The translations under genes and the position numbers were made by a program. A stretch of DNA of 64,000 nt from Persicaria tinctoria (taxonomy: Eukaryota; Streptophyta; Magnoliopsida; Caryophyllales; Polygonaceae), in assembly GCA_037127255.1 (NCBI GenBank), contig JBANSL010000004.1, positions 86,324,627-86,388,626 on the forward strand, in the 5' to 3' direction. Positions 42,968 to 55,037 of this stretch are shown in pieces (the first letter of the stretch is position 1; each line of letters starts with the position of its first letter). Under the pieces are notes generated by a model, which saw only the letters and a list, made by a program, of their open reading frames with translations, was not told the DNA's origin and searched no databases.

Positions 42968-44299
42968 ATGGCTGGGAAAGGGAAGGCGATTCACCTAACG
43001 GAGGAGGAGGAGATCACGGTGGATGGAGATGTGGTCGTGGAGAAGGAACCGTCCGCACAGGGATCGCTAGTGCTGATTGGTAAAGTGCTCACGCCTAGGG
43101 CACCGAATGGGCAAGCGCTTAGGGCAACGATGAGGGGAGCCTGGAAACTCCGCAATGAATTTATGTTTCGCGAAATAAAGGAGAATTTATTTAGCTTTCA
43201 ATTCAGTGATATGGGAGATAAGGAAAGAGTCTTGAAGGGAGGCCCTTGGTCTTTCGATAAAGCTCTGCTTATTCTCAAGGAACCGGGAATGGAGCAGCTA
43301 TCAAGGATGGAGTTCAACCAGACAGCCTTTTGGATTCGACTATACGATCTGCCGGTTGGTGGCCACACTAAGCTAATGATTGAGAAATTAGGGCAAGTGT
43401 TTGGCGGAGTGTTGGAGTTAGATGAGTCGGATGTTCTTATCTGCGGGAGATTCGTTCGGATGAGAGTTATGATCGATGTGACGAAACCGCTGAGGAGGGG
43501 AATTATGGTCCATCTCGGAGGCCGAAAAATTTGGGTTGAAGTCAAGTATGAACGACTACCCAATTTCTGTTACACATGTGGGGTGGTAGGGCATGTAGAG
43601 AATGACTGTGAGGCTGGGGGAGTTGGGGAAGGCGGGGGAGAAGAGTATGGAGAGTGGTTGAGGGCGTCTCCTGTTAAGATGGGCAGGGAAAGGGGAAGTG
43701 TGGAAAAGGAAAAAGAAAAGAAGTTTGTCCAGAAACTACAAGGTGCTAGTGTAGATGGGGCCACGGGGACGAATAACGAGGTGAAGGGACTCAGAAGGAA
43801 GTCACTAGTGGAGATCCTCGAAGAAAAGGAGAGACAGGAAGAAGAGGAGAATACTGTGGAAAAAGAGTTGACGGCGGAGGCTATGGAGGTGGTGATAGGG
43901 GTAGAGAAAGTGCAGCTGGAAGGGGGGAATGGTACTGAATTAGACAAGTCTGCTAAAGATGCTGGAGGAGGAGTTAGGGATAGGGAGGCTAATGAGGTGG
44001 TGAGGGAGAAAGACAATATGCTAGGAGGGGAAAGTGATAAGAAAGAGGGAGGGACGGGGGCCAGAAAGGGGTGGAAGCGGGCTGCTAGAGAGGGAGGAGT
44101 GGTTAGCCAGGTGGGTACGGGAGCGAGGTTGGCAGTGGGGATCAAGAGAAAGGAAGGGGTGACGGAGGAGTTAGGGGGAAGGGAGGTTATGATGGATGAG
44201 GTAGCATACGGAGATGATAAGCGCAGGAAGAGGGAGGAGAGTATTACAGACTTGACACTACCAGCGGCCGGGGACGGAGTCCCCCGCCGACAGCCATGA
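42968..44299 (+). CDS. LINE ORF1 (DUF4283/zinc-knuckle RNA-binding protein)
   Basis: 443 aa from MAGKGKAIHL; the open frame extends 13 codons upstream only with a TTG. The N-terminal DUF4283-like region has AWKLRNEFMFREIKENLFSF, VLKGGPWSFDKALLIL and FWIRLYDLPVG. Then comes a single CCHC knuckle CYTCGVVGHVENDC (from residue 201). The C-terminal half is a highly charged Glu/Lys/Gly tail with no domain. ORF1p of plant L1 elements binds LINE RNA and forms the RNP. The stop TGA overlaps the ORF2 ATG (ATGA). Confidence 0.93.
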   Translation: MAGKGKAIHLTEEEEITVDGDVVVEKEPSAQGSLVLIGKVLTPRAPNGQALRATMRGAWKLRNEFMFREIKENLFSFQFSDMGDKERVLKGGPWSFDKALLILKEPGMEQLSRMEFNQTAFWIRLYDLPVGGHTKLMIEKLGQVFGGVLELDESDVLICGRFVRMRVMIDVTKPLRRGIMVHLGGRKIWVEVKYERLPNFCYTCGVVGHVENDCEAGGVGEGGGEEYGEWLRASPVKMGRERGSVEKEKEKKFVQKLQGASVDGATGTNNEVKGLRRKSLVEILEEKERQEEEENTVEKELTAEAMEVVIGVEKVQLEGGNGTELDKSAKDAGGGVRDREANEVVREKDNMLGGESDKKEGGTGARKGWKRAAREGGVVSQVGTGARLAVGIKRKEGVTEELGGREVMMDEVAYGDDKRRKREESITDLTLPAAGDGVPRRQP

Positions 44300-47200
44300 A
44301 AAGTATCAGCTACAACTGCCGGGGATTGGGGACGGCCCGAGCTGTTGATAAACTCGCTGAAATGGTGAGCAGGGAGGACCCCATGGTTCTATTCTTGATG
44401 GAGACAAAGAGCAATAGAGCTAGGATGGAGGCGATAAGACAAAAGATTGGGTTTGAGAACATGTTTGTTGTGGAAGCTGTGGGTAGATCCGGAGGGCTTG
44501 CGTTACTGTGGAAAGCTGAATGCATCCTTGGAATACAGACGTATACGAACCACCACATTGATGCGATGATTATGGTAGGAGGAGGGGGCGATTGGAGAGT
44601 CACGGGCATCTATGGATGGCCGGAGCATAAGGATAAGGGGCATACTTTAGGGCTTCTGCGTAGGCTGTATGAGGATAATGTTGGGATGGATTGGGTTTGT
44701 ATGGGAGATTTTAATATTATCTCATCAATGGCTGACAAGGATGGTGGAAGGAGGCCAAATTTCGATCATCTGGTGGAGTTCAGGGATACTATCGAGCATT
44801 GCCGATTGAGGGAGATTCCGTTCTGTGGGAATCGATATACTTGGGATAATGCACAAGAGGGGTCGGCGTTCATACAAGAGCGTCTGGATATGTGTTTTGC
44901 AAACGAAGGCCTGCTGAATAGATTTCCGAATGCTAAGGTTAAACACTTGATCAGATGCAATTCGGATCACAAGCCGATATTACTTTCATTGGATGGGTTG
45001 GTGGATGAGAAGGGGAGGAAAGGGGAGCGACCTTTTAGATTCGAAGCAATGTGGCTGTCAAGCGATGATTGCTTGGAAGTTATTCAGAATGGGTGGTTAA
45101 ACCCTGGAACGACTCAAGCGGAGGAAGGAGTGAGCGGAAAGATATCCCGGTGTGCAAAGGACCTTCGGGATTGGGATAGACATGTGTTCGGGAATGTAAG
45201 TGGGAAGCTGGCGGGCATTAGGAAAAGGCTGAGGGAGATAGATGAGGGGGGTATGACGGGGAGGTTAGTGAAGGAAAGGAAAGAGCTTGAGAGGGAGGAA
45301 AGTGTTCTGATGGATAGAGAAGAGATGATGTGGTTCCAAAGATCAAGGGCGAATGAGTTTAAGTGTGGGGATCGGAATACGAATTTTTTTCACAAGAAAG
45401 CAGAAGGAAGGAGGAAACGAAATAGAGTTCAGAAGCTTGTGGATGATGATGGGGTGGAGGTGAGATCTCACGAGGGCATGGAGAGAATTGCTCTAAACTA
45501 TTTCCAAAATCTATTCCAATCCAATGTAAGGGCACATCCTGACGCGGCTACTCAAGGAATCGAGCCTATCGTATCGGAGGAGGATAACCAAGAGCTCTTG
45601 CGGCCCTTCACTGCATTTGAGGTAAAAAATGCTCTTTTCTCCATGCATCCCACAAAAGCTCCGGGTCCGGATGGGATGCCAGCGCTCTTTTATCAAAAGT
45701 GTTGGCACCTTGTCGGACCGGATGTAACAAAACTTGCTTTAGATGTGTTACATGGACAGCCGATACCAGAGGGATTGAACCACACTTTTATTACACTAAT
45801 CCCTAAGGTATCGGACCCGAAAACTATGAAAGATCTTCGTCCCATTAGTCTGTGTAACGTGGTGTACAAGATTGTTTCCAAGGTGATTGCAAACAGGTTA
45901 AAGAAGGTGTTGGACAAGATCATAGCCCCAACGCAGAGCGCATTTGTACCTGGGAGACTTATCACGGACAATGTTTTGGCGGCCTTCGAGATGTTCCACC
46001 ACATGAAAACTCGTAGGACGGGGAGGAGAGGGTACATGGCATTAAAGTTGGACATGGCAAAAGCGTACGACAGAGTCGAATGGTCCTTCTTGGAGCATTG
46101 TATGACAAAGTTTGGCTTTGCCGGACGATGGACGGAACTGATTATGAAGTGTGTCAGAACGGTTTCTTTCTCAGTGTTGGTGGGTGGCATTCCTTCACAG
46201 GTATTTCGGCCGGAGAGAGGACTCAGACAAGGCGATCCGTTATCTCCGTATTTATTCTTGCTATGTGCTGAAGGATTGTCGGGAATGATTCGAGTAGCAG
46301 AGACGGCAGGACGTCTCCATGGGATCAGGATTGCTCGATCGGCTCCATCTATCTCACATTTATTTTTCGCGGACGACTGTGTCCTATTCTTGAGGGCAAC
46401 CTGTCAACAAAGTGACGAAATAGTACATATACTCCATACTTATGGAGAAGCTTCAGGCCAACAGGTAAACTTCTCGAAGTCGGAACTGTCGTTTAGTGCA
46501 AATGTTAATGTGCAGCTGAAGGAATCGATCAAGGGGCGTGTAGGGGTCCGGGAGGTGTCCAAACATGAGAAGTATCTGGGGTTACCAACTATGATCGGGC
46601 GGTCAAAGAAAGTTATATTCGATAGTGTCAAGGAGCGGGTATGGAAGAAACTCAAAGGATGGAAAGATAAGTATTTATCAAGAGCAGGCAAGGAAATCCT
46701 CATCAAGTCTGTAGCGCAAGCAATCCCGTCGTATACGATGTCGTGTTTTCGTTTGCCGAGTACGCTACATCGTGAGATTGAGGGGCTTATGTGCCGGTTT
46801 TGGTGGGGTGGAGGGGACGGAACGCGCAAAACACATTGGATGTCTTGGAAACGGATGTGTAGAGCTAAGAGCAAGGGAGGGATGGGATTTCGAGATATGG
46901 AACAGTTCAACCTTGCCCTCCTTGCAAAACAAGGGTGGAGGCTACTAAACGAACCAGATTCTTTGCTTGCCAAACTTCTCAAAGCCAAGTATCATCCGAG
47001 GTCAAGCTTCCTGGAGGCGACGATAGGCCACGAGCCAAGTTTTACCTGGCGAAGCTTACTGGAGGGGAGAGAGGTGCTGCGGAAGGGAATGAGATGGAGC
47101 ATTGGAAATGGGGCGGATGTGAATGTTTGGGACGATAGGTGGATTCCAAGGGAAACAAGCTTCAAGGTGATAGGGAATTTCCGGGGGGGAGACGCTGAGT

Positions 47201-48411
47201 TGCGAGTCATCGAGCTGATCGATTGGAGTACAGGACGGTGGGATGAAGGAATGGTGAGAAGCCTATTCCTCCCTGCTGATGTGGAGTTGATTTTAGAGAC
47301 CCGACTAGTCTCTCCAACGTGCAGTGATCAGTACATCTGGCACTACAGCAAGAATGGGGTTTACACAGTGAGGAGTGGTTATCATATGCTGATTGAGGGC
47401 AGGAGGATGGAAGAGGGTGGAGCTGAGCAAGCGGATGGAGCAGCAAGGGAGAAAGCTTGGAAGGCCATGTGGAAAGTCGATACCATACCGAAGGCAAAGT
47501 CCTTGGTGTGGAGGGCGGTAAGAGATGCACTCCCCTGTATGACAAATCTGGTGAGGCGGAATATCACCATGGAGGATAGTTGTGACCTGTGTGGGCGACA
47601 AGAGACGGCGTTCCATGCCCTGTATGAATGCCGACCTGCAAGGAAGGCCTGGAGGAGTGTACCGGGTACAGCGAGACATTGGAGGGGAGCTAATTCTGTG
47701 TTTGATAGCTTCCTAATGGTGTTCACCGCTGGCACGAGGGAGGAGAGACAGATTTGGTGTGTGTTCCTTTGGAATATTTGGCTAGCAAGAAATACTAGAA
47801 TCTTTGAAGGCAAATTTGTCCCGCCTGAGGAGATCGTGAGGAAGGCTATGAAGGCGCTTACTGATCACAGGCACTACAACGATCACACGAAGGTCCAGGG
47901 CAGTAATGCGGCAGAAGCTGGGCAACGACGTTGGTCAAAACCAACTGGAGGGGTGACCAAATTTAATTGTGATGCTGGAATTTCGAATACAGGAAGGACA
48001 TCTACTGGGTTTGTGCAGCGAGATTCCGAAGGCAACTTCATAGCAGCAGGGCATCGATCTATCCAGGCTACTGCTGATATTGAAATTGCGGAGGCGGAAG
48101 CGATCAGGTGGGCGGTTGGTTTTGCGAAGGAAAGGGGCATCCGCCATGTCCAGTTTGAGACGGACTGTCTGCAGCTGGTCACAAAGCTCATTAAGGGATA
48201 CACGGGACGTGGTGTGTTGGGTCTGATTTTACAAGAGATCACCCAGGACAGCAGGAATTTCAGTACTGTGAGCTGGTCGCATGTGAGGCGAGAGGGGAAT
48301 ATGGTGGCTCATGCTATAGCTTCTATTACTGGCACAGATTCGACATTGTTTTACAATTTGCAGTCTTTGCCTGAAACTGTAATTGCTTTTATTTTACAGG
48401 AAATGGAATAG
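44296..48411 (+). CDS. LINE ORF2: endonuclease, reverse transcriptase, RNase H
   Basis: 1,371 aa. The AP-type endonuclease occupies about residues 1-235: SYNCRGLGT, FLMETKS with Glu36, VCMGDFNIISS, SDHKPILLSL. The RT spans about 480-760: HPTKAPGPDGMPALFYQ, LRPISLCNVVYKI, QSAFVPGRLITDN, LDMAKAYDRVEW, GLRQGDPLSPYLFLL and FADDCVLF (Asp693-Asp694). The zf-RVT segment includes CDLCGRQETAFHALYEC. The C-terminal RNase H-like domain has KFNCDAG, EIAEAEAIRWAV and FETDCLQLV. In the last motif VREGN-like VRREGNMVAHAIA, His stands where many relatives have Asp. It nicks target DNA and copies LINE RNA by target-primed reverse transcription. The start is fixed by the ATGA overlap with ORF1. Confidence 0.95.
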   Translation: MKSISYNCRGLGTARAVDKLAEMVSREDPMVLFLMETKSNRARMEAIRQKIGFENMFVVEAVGRSGGLALLWKAECILGIQTYTNHHIDAMIMVGGGGDWRVTGIYGWPEHKDKGHTLGLLRRLYEDNVGMDWVCMGDFNIISSMADKDGGRRPNFDHLVEFRDTIEHCRLREIPFCGNRYTWDNAQEGSAFIQERLDMCFANEGLLNRFPNAKVKHLIRCNSDHKPILLSLDGLVDEKGRKGERPFRFEAMWLSSDDCLEVIQNGWLNPGTTQAEEGVSGKISRCAKDLRDWDRHVFGNVSGKLAGIRKRLREIDEGGMTGRLVKERKELEREESVLMDREEMMWFQRSRANEFKCGDRNTNFFHKKAEGRRKRNRVQKLVDDDGVEVRSHEGMERIALNYFQNLFQSNVRAHPDAATQGIEPIVSEEDNQELLRPFTAFEVKNALFSMHPTKAPGPDGMPALFYQKCWHLVGPDVTKLALDVLHGQPIPEGLNHTFITLIPKVSDPKTMKDLRPISLCNVVYKIVSKVIANRLKKVLDKIIAPTQSAFVPGRLITDNVLAAFEMFHHMKTRRTGRRGYMALKLDMAKAYDRVEWSFLEHCMTKFGFAGRWTELIMKCVRTVSFSVLVGGIPSQVFRPERGLRQGDPLSPYLFLLCAEGLSGMIRVAETAGRLHGIRIARSAPSISHLFFADDCVLFLRATCQQSDEIVHILHTYGEASGQQVNFSKSELSFSANVNVQLKESIKGRVGVREVSKHEKYLGLPTMIGRSKKVIFDSVKERVWKKLKGWKDKYLSRAGKEILIKSVAQAIPSYTMSCFRLPSTLHREIEGLMCRFWWGGGDGTRKTHWMSWKRMCRAKSKGGMGFRDMEQFNLALLAKQGWRLLNEPDSLLAKLLKAKYHPRSSFLEATIGHEPSFTWRSLLEGREVLRKGMRWSIGNGADVNVWDDRWIPRETSFKVIGNFRGGDAELRVIELIDWSTGRWDEGMVRSLFLPADVELILETRLVSPTCSDQYIWHYSKNGVYTVRSGYHMLIEGRRMEEGGAEQADGAAREKAWKAMWKVDTIPKAKSLVWRAVRDALPCMTNLVRRNITMEDSCDLCGRQETAFHALYECRPARKAWRSVPGTARHWRGANSVFDSFLMVFTAGTREERQIWCVFLWNIWLARNTRIFEGKFVPPEEIVRKAMKALTDHRHYNDHTKVQGSNAAEAGQRRWSKPTGGVTKFNCDAGISNTGRTSTGFVQRDSEGNFIAAGHRSIQATADIEIAEAEAIRWAVGFAKERGIRHVQFETDCLQLVTKLIKGYTGRGVLGLILQEITQDSRNFSTVSWSHVRREGNMVAHAIASITGTDSTLFYNLQSLPETVIAFILQEME

Positions 48412-48458
48412 CATTAGTCGGTTTGTTCTCAAAAAAAAAAAAAAAAACTAGCTAGCTA

Positions 48459-50035
48459 CTACGTACCCACTAATTCTATATATGGAAAATATATAATTAA
48501 TTATATATATTTGTTGTTGAATTGCAAACATTAATTTTAATAACTACTCCGTAATTGATTAAATTGTCGTATATTTTTCTATTAGGGTTTAAAAAAAAGT
48601 TTTTTATTTTTTTTGGTACTGAAAAAAAAAGTTTATAAACATCGGTCATCTATATATCAAAAGCAGATTAAAGCCAGTGAATTTCCTTAATCTCCGCCCC
48701 CATGAAATGAACCCTTCAATTATAAAATTAATAAATAAGTAAACAGGACCACCTAATTAAAATTAGTTCATCGTGATTCCTCTCAACCGCTCTTAGGGGA
48801 CGACTTCATGGACGGCCGTGCTAATTTGTTGTATTAGACTATAATATTAGCCCTAATCTCCTCGATTATCCCCCTAACCACGTCACGTTCAACCAACTCA
48901 CCAATTGAAAAACGCATCGACGGATTTCAAATATTTCATTCAATCCTCTTAACCCTAGCGCTCGATTCCGATCTCCTCGATCTTATCCGAAAATTTTAAT
49001 TATCGACTATCTTAATTTATTAAAACATTATCTAATTTATTTATCAAGTGTATTGGTGTTAATTAAAAAAAGACCTATTTATTTATCAAGTGTATTGGTG
49101 TTAATTAAAAAAATATATGTGGTGTAGTAACAAGTAAACAATATTACTTTTAGTTTGCCGTACGTTAATATATGTATGTTAGGTCCTTTAATTTAATCTA
49201 TGTTAATTTTATACTCCGTAATAAATTAAATTAAAAGGCCTAAACCTCGGATGTAGAATAGATCAGTGGCCGGGTTAGAATATAATTTTACAAAAAAAAA
49301 ATCATTATTTAAAATAACAGTACAATATGTTTTGCTTCTTTTGGTAACCACAGGTGCACACTAATAAGTTTAATATTTATAATAGTAGACAATAATAATT
49401 TTATGCTTAATTGGCTAGCTTAACCAGTAAAAAGCATAATTAAACTAATTAAGAACCTTTGGATCAGTATATATATAATATTTGCAAATTCGAGGTCAAA
49501 TATTAATCATACTATATATGTTTCTTTTTTGCCCAAAAAATAATATTAATGAATTAAGATGTGATACTTCATAGTAATGTTTGAAGTTGTACGTTGCCAA
49601 TAATTAGGATGAACTTTTGTTTGTTAGATTAAATATAAGTTCAACATTTCATGATTCATGCATGGACGGATTGGTAGGCTAATTAATTAATTGGTTAGTT
49701 AAAGTGAAAAAAAAAAGCAATTTAGTAAATTAATGGTAACTATTTTGGTTGGTAGAGTAGTAATTATTTCATAGACCATAGAAAAGGAGTTGTGATTATT
49801 TTTATATATGATTTTACTAATTGTTGCATAAAAAAATAATAATTGCAAGATTTTTAAATGAAGAATCATATGTAACTAAATTTGCAAGTTTGACACTCAT
49901 TTTATTGACTTTGTTAGGAATAGAGTATTAAAAGATTAGTAACACCTCCCGTTCTCACACTATTTGTCTTTTAACATTCCCCATTTGCTTTTTAGTTCAT
50001 TGTACATGTTTGTGTATTTTTTGTTTGTTTGCACT
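48459..50035. other. AT-rich intergenic region
   Basis: No gene. A short direct duplication lies at 49037-49120 (ATTTATTTATCAAGTGTATT, then GGTGTTAATTAAAAAAA, twice). Confidence 0.5.
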
Positions 50036-50760
50036 TGGGTGTTAGAAATAACGAAGGTTGTTGTAAAGAGGATGATACTAAGCCAGCAATCCGAACACTG
50101 CATCTCAAATTACAGTGTATACATCACTGTTTCATCAATGGTGAATAAAAGACATAGCCAAAGATGGAAAGCAGCAGCTTAGGCCTTCCCTCGTTCATAA
50201 ATCCCAAAAACCCTACTGAAAGAGGTGTCTGCATACAGCTTAAATAGCATGGGAATCTCGAATGTGATTGGTGGATCGCAATGAGACAATTAAAATTGCT
50301 AGTTGTCCTATTGCATGTGAAAGGGAAATGAAAATAAAATGCAGCTGAAATGAGATGATCGAAATGAAAGCAAGGAAATGCAACTGTAGTGTGTGTTGTG
50401 TATGCAACACACACATATTCTTCATAGTTACAAACTTTAGTGTGTTAGAGTTCAGTTGTAAATTATGTGGTTGTAATCATATATCTATGTGTACATTGTG
50501 ATCTCAACTCTATATAAGTTGAGTCGAGCTCCCATGTATACACAAAGAGAGTACACATAAATGTGAAATGATTCTTCAGTTCATTTCTCTCTTTCTCTCT
50601 TACTACATACATCTCCTTCTTCCTCTTTTTGCATTCATCTGATCATTGATCAGTTCACCTCTGTTCTGGATAATTTCTCTACTATTTCTCTCATCATTGG
50701 GCCACTCGATAACTCTCTCTTGATATAGTCGGAGACAGAGTGCGTACAAATTGGCCCTAG
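50036..50760 (+). other. Possible LTR-like fragment
   Basis: From about 50440 the sequence has the layout of a copia LTR: TGTTAGAGTTCAGTTG start, CTCTATATAAGTTGAG TATA region, then pyrimidine-rich CTCTCTTTCTCTC and a TAGTCGGAGACAGAGTGCG end. A hairpin (TGTGTGTTG...CAACACACA) lies at 50392-50414. No paired LTR or TSD was found. Confidence 0.35.
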
Positions 50761-53700
50761 TTAAAACCTTGCTTAGGCATAATAAATTAAAAATGTTGTT
50801 ATTATTGAATATCGGATTTCAAACTCATAGTTGTCTTGTTTATCAGCTACCAAATTTTAATTCTCTAATTTTTTGGTTGATTTCAAGTTAATATATAAAA
50901 GGTAGTGTGTACTTTGTTAGATTTTACCATGCATCTATTTATGGAGGGTTCATATTATTGCATACATTAATAAACTAAAAAGAAGGCAACATGCCACCAA
51001 TTCAAAGTGAAGGCTAAATTCTTTTTGTATAGCTTTGTGTTGTTTGGAGAAGCACTTGTATTGGAAGTCACCAAAGCAACAAATTGACAACCATTTATAA
51101 TTTGCACTTATAGAATCATGGTTTTATTATATTAAACTAAACCCAACTTGTGAATATAATAAAAACCTTAACTTTCACCCTTTATTCATGATCCCAACTA
51201 ACCAATGGAAGCTAGCTAGCTTATGAAGCATTTTTTGGAGTGGGGGCTTTCCCCCCCCCCCCCCCCCCCCCTAAATTATTGTATTTAATTATAATTAATA
51301 ATTTAATAGTGTCACCAGTCACCACCACACAACCTCACTGCACATATAGACGCTCCATTGTGCTTAATCAATCAATTAATTAATGTCATATTCAGTAATA
51401 AAATATATTGTTAATTTAATTAGATACTTCACTTGATAGGACATTCCAAGATAAATAAAATCAAAATAATAAAACATATACATTTATGTTTCCCCTTTAA
51501 TTCATTCAGTGGAGTGCAGAGACAACATCCATAAACAAAGATGAGTACATTTTTTTTTTGTTGGTGTTGTGTTTTCTATATGAACTAATTAACTAATACT
51601 ACTATATAAACATATTGCATTTTTTAGTTTTAATAATTAACATACTTTAAAATAATAAGGTCTAGAAAGTTCTTGTAATTAAATTTAATTGTTCAATGTA
51701 TGAGCAATGTGGATAAGAAAGATCTAAAGCCAGATGCTGCTAGGTAATTTTTTTTACAAAGCTTATGATTGCATAGGAACCCCAATAATATATAGTGGCC
51801 CTCTTATGTCTTAGCTTGTAGTTATTTTTTAATCATATTTTTAAAATTATTTTTCAACAATATCTAGTTAAGGTTTGTTTTTTCAGTTCCTTCACAAAAG
51901 TACATTTGTATATTATCATTGTTAATAGTAACTTGTGTTTTATTATTCAACTCTAATACTGATATAGTATAATACTATGTGACTTTTTTTCTTAATAGCA
52001 GCTGCCAAAATAAATAAATTGTCTCATTTATTTTCTATTGTGACCATTGATAAATTAAAGGGATATTATAAAAACTAAAAAATAGGAAATATTATATATG
52101 CAACTTATATTAGCTAGTGATATCAATGTAGTAATATAATGCAACTTTTCTATACCAGATTACCAGTTGCCAGTATAAATAGAGATAGTAAAGATTCTGT
52201 GTAAACGAGTTTTACTATGTAATTTGTGAGAAAATCTGAAACTTCAGATTAAGAAGAATAAAATGGTTGTGTAATCATATTGTTAAATACGAATAATTAC
52301 AATTGTTTATACATGCGAATAATTATTTTGCTAGGTACGAATAATCACATATTTTGTCTACAAATAATTTCACTGTTTAGGAGTTATTTTTAATTTCAAA
52401 ATTTTAATCTTCTTAATTAATCGGATGCTCCAAATTTGCTTATAAATTACACCATAAAACTTGATTACAAATAATCCAACCTATTTACAAGAAATTTTAA
52501 AGATAAAAATTGCTCAAATATAAAAACATGATTATTCGTATCTAACTCATGCAATAGACGAATAATTTTCATATAAAAAAATATTAAAATATATGAATAA
52601 TTACATTACGACAAATAAATAATTATAATACTCCATTTATTTTCTTATCAATAATCAATTTGTAGGATCCATACTCTCTGTATATATATATTTTTTACCC
52701 CATTTATTTTCTTTGGTGAGTGTTGGCAAATTAAATGGGTATTAGAAAAATAAAAATAAAAAGAATTATAAATAAAAGAAAAAAATGAAATGGGAGGAAA
52801 AAACAGAAGAGGTTAAATGCAAGGAGAAGGGTGGGTTCCCCACGGGAGCGACAAAGTCATCAAAATCGTAATTCAAACACCATCTTCTCCATTCTCTTTT
52901 CTCTTTTTCCTATGCTGTCAATAAAGTTTTGGCATGTGAGCACGTGCGCTGTGCTTCTCCCAGCGTCAAATTTCATGCTACTGCACGTGCTCTGCTTTTA
53001 TTTTATTTTTTTCTTCTTCTTTTTTTCCTGCTTTGGATCCATCCCAACCTGTCAAATTCAATTTTCACTTGCTGCTCGATGCTAGAAGCAAAGAAACGAG
53101 AGAACCTCGCTGCGTTGGTTTGATCGGCCCACTGACTTTAGTGGGCCTCATAGTGATGGTTAATTAATGGGCCATCTTCAAGGCCCATTAACGGATTTGT
53201 TATTGGGCCATCTAAAAGGCACATTAAGGGATTTTGTTGGGAGATGTAGGTTTTTAGGAGATAAAGTTTATTTTTGTAGATTAAGAAGTTTTTGGAGATT
53301 GATATTTTTTATATATATAAAATAACCTCTTTATGGTGTTTGATGTGTATAAGATTTTGGTGAATGTTTGACATTGAAATGCCAAAATTGCCCCTGACGA
53401 CAGATCTGGAAACCCACCGAGGGCAATATTGGATTCGGATTGTGAAAATCTCTTCATAATCTCCATGATTCTCACCTCCAAGATTTCATATTTCCACCGA
53501 ATTAATCTCCAGTAACCTACACAATCTCAATCCCGCGCGCTTCCGCAATCTCCTGCCAAACACCAACAGCTTCAAATTATGTTTTTTTTAAAGCTTGAAC
53601 ATCTACCAAAATCTGATGCCAAACACTGCCTTAGTTGAACCGGCATTACAACGGGCTTCGATGTAGACAGTGATATACAAAGCTTTATAGCAACAACTCC

Positions 53701-54371
53701 ATTGTCGATGATATCATTAACATTAGCCATCTTGATAAGAAGAAGCCTCATAAGAGTATTGGAAAACATACTCAAATTTCAATAACGTGACGCTTGGTGT
53801 TAGTGGAAGTGTATCTTTAACGACTCGAAATGAACTAATAATATACAAATCGCGAAGTATGTGTATATGTTATAATGTGTAGGTATGTATATGTATAATG
53901 GGTATTCACTGGCCCAACATTCGATCCAAGGCCCAACATTTGTCAATAGAATGCTTAGGAATTGATAATGCCAACACAATTAAAATGGCGAAAATTGGTG
54001 AACTTACAATAGTAGGAGCCGAAAAGGAGTTATGATCGCTATCTATTTAGTAAAATGAAAGAGTGGGAATGGATCTAGTAGTGGATAAGTGGAGCCTTCT
54101 TCTAGTTGATTTGTAAAAGAAAAAAAGAATGATCCAACTCATCACCTATCTGTCTAATGTTTGTCTAATGTTTGATCTGTTACCGGATCAATTGGCTGAT
54201 CGGGTGGTTAATTGGGTGACGTAATTGTATAAAAGTAAATATAGCTAAACTAAACCGCAAAAATATAATATAAACTCTATATTGCAACTAGACCAAATCA
54301 AGCAAGAAATTCTAGTCGCCTAACACTTCCAATCTAACATATATTACCAAAAAAAAAAAACGGAACAAGTC
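50761..54371. other. AT-rich intergenic region
   Basis: No supported gene. A 21-base C run lies at 51251-51271. 53120-53225 has four GGGCC(A/T)/GGCCCA motifs in about 100 bp. 53230-53635 is possibly a decayed MITE ending in CCAAACACTGCCTTA. Several clustered AATAATTA(C/T)-type phrases (52270-52630) look like degenerate short repeats. Confidence 0.45.
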
Positions 54372-54375
54372 ATAG

Positions 54376-54743
54376 GGGTGTTATTCGAGCCGAGCTTGAC
54401 ATGTTCAAGCTTGTTCATTTGTTAAACGAGCTCGAGCCGAGCCGATCCTAATTTTTAAACGAGCTTTCTTTTCTGTTCAAGCTTGGCTTATTTTAGTAAA
54501 TGAACGAGCTCGAGCCGAGCTTTTTTCGAGCTTTAAGTGGTTTTACTTGGTCATAACATATTAACTTAAAGTAAATTTTAGAAATTACATACATTTCGAG
54601 CCTAAATCGAACGAGTCGAGCTTTCAACCGAGCTTAAAATCATGTTCAAGCTCGGCTTGTTTAAGTAAGTGAACGAGCTCGAGTCGAGCTTTTTTCGAGC
54701 CAATCCTGAGCCGAGCTCGAGCTGTTCAGCTCATATAACACCC
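54376..54743. mobile_element. GAGCTCGAGCCGAGC-rich MITE, copy 1
   Basis: Ends GGGTGTTAT(T)CGAGCCGAGC and (minus) GGGTGTTATATGAGCTGAAC are inverted. The interior is packed with GAGCTCGAGCCGAGCT-like palindromic phrases. A second, more decayed copy begins at 62093. Superfamily uncertain. Confidence 0.6.
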
Positions 54744-55037
54744 ATACGCAAGGAGATAGACAAAAAGATACATGAATCACAATTACATAATCCAACAAAA
54801 TTGCACGATTACACAAACGCACGCAGAATCAACTTCAAATTAAAACTACCAAACAGGATCAAAATAACCACCAACTACAAATAAGCATTCAATCAAGCAA
54901 CTATTCAACGTTAAGAAACAACAAGGATGCAAGGAGAAATAAGAGGTAAAAGAGAATTGTAGGCAGGAGACTAAGAAGTGGAGGTAACTAATAATATTGA
55001 TATATATACTTCTTGCATTGATCTAACCTCTTCTCTA

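Larger units (their letters stand above)
42763..48446 (+). mobile_element. Full-length L1-type LINE with two intact ORFs, 5.7 kb
   Basis: The 12-bp target-site duplication ACTAGCTAGCTA lies at 42751-42762 and 48447-48458. The element begins GGATTGGGATCTGG, has a GC-rich 5' UTR of about 205 bp, two complete ORFs, a 19-nt 3' spacer and a poly-A tail (about 48431-48446). Full length, no stops and intact catalytic motifs make it a candidate active retrotransposon. Its GC content is well above that of its surroundings. Confidence 0.95.

Noticed and set aside
43570..44145. 191-aa minus frame opposite LINE ORF1
   Set aside because: Antisense shadow of the Glu/Lys/Gly-rich ORF1 tail; composed of Ser/Pro/Leu without motifs.
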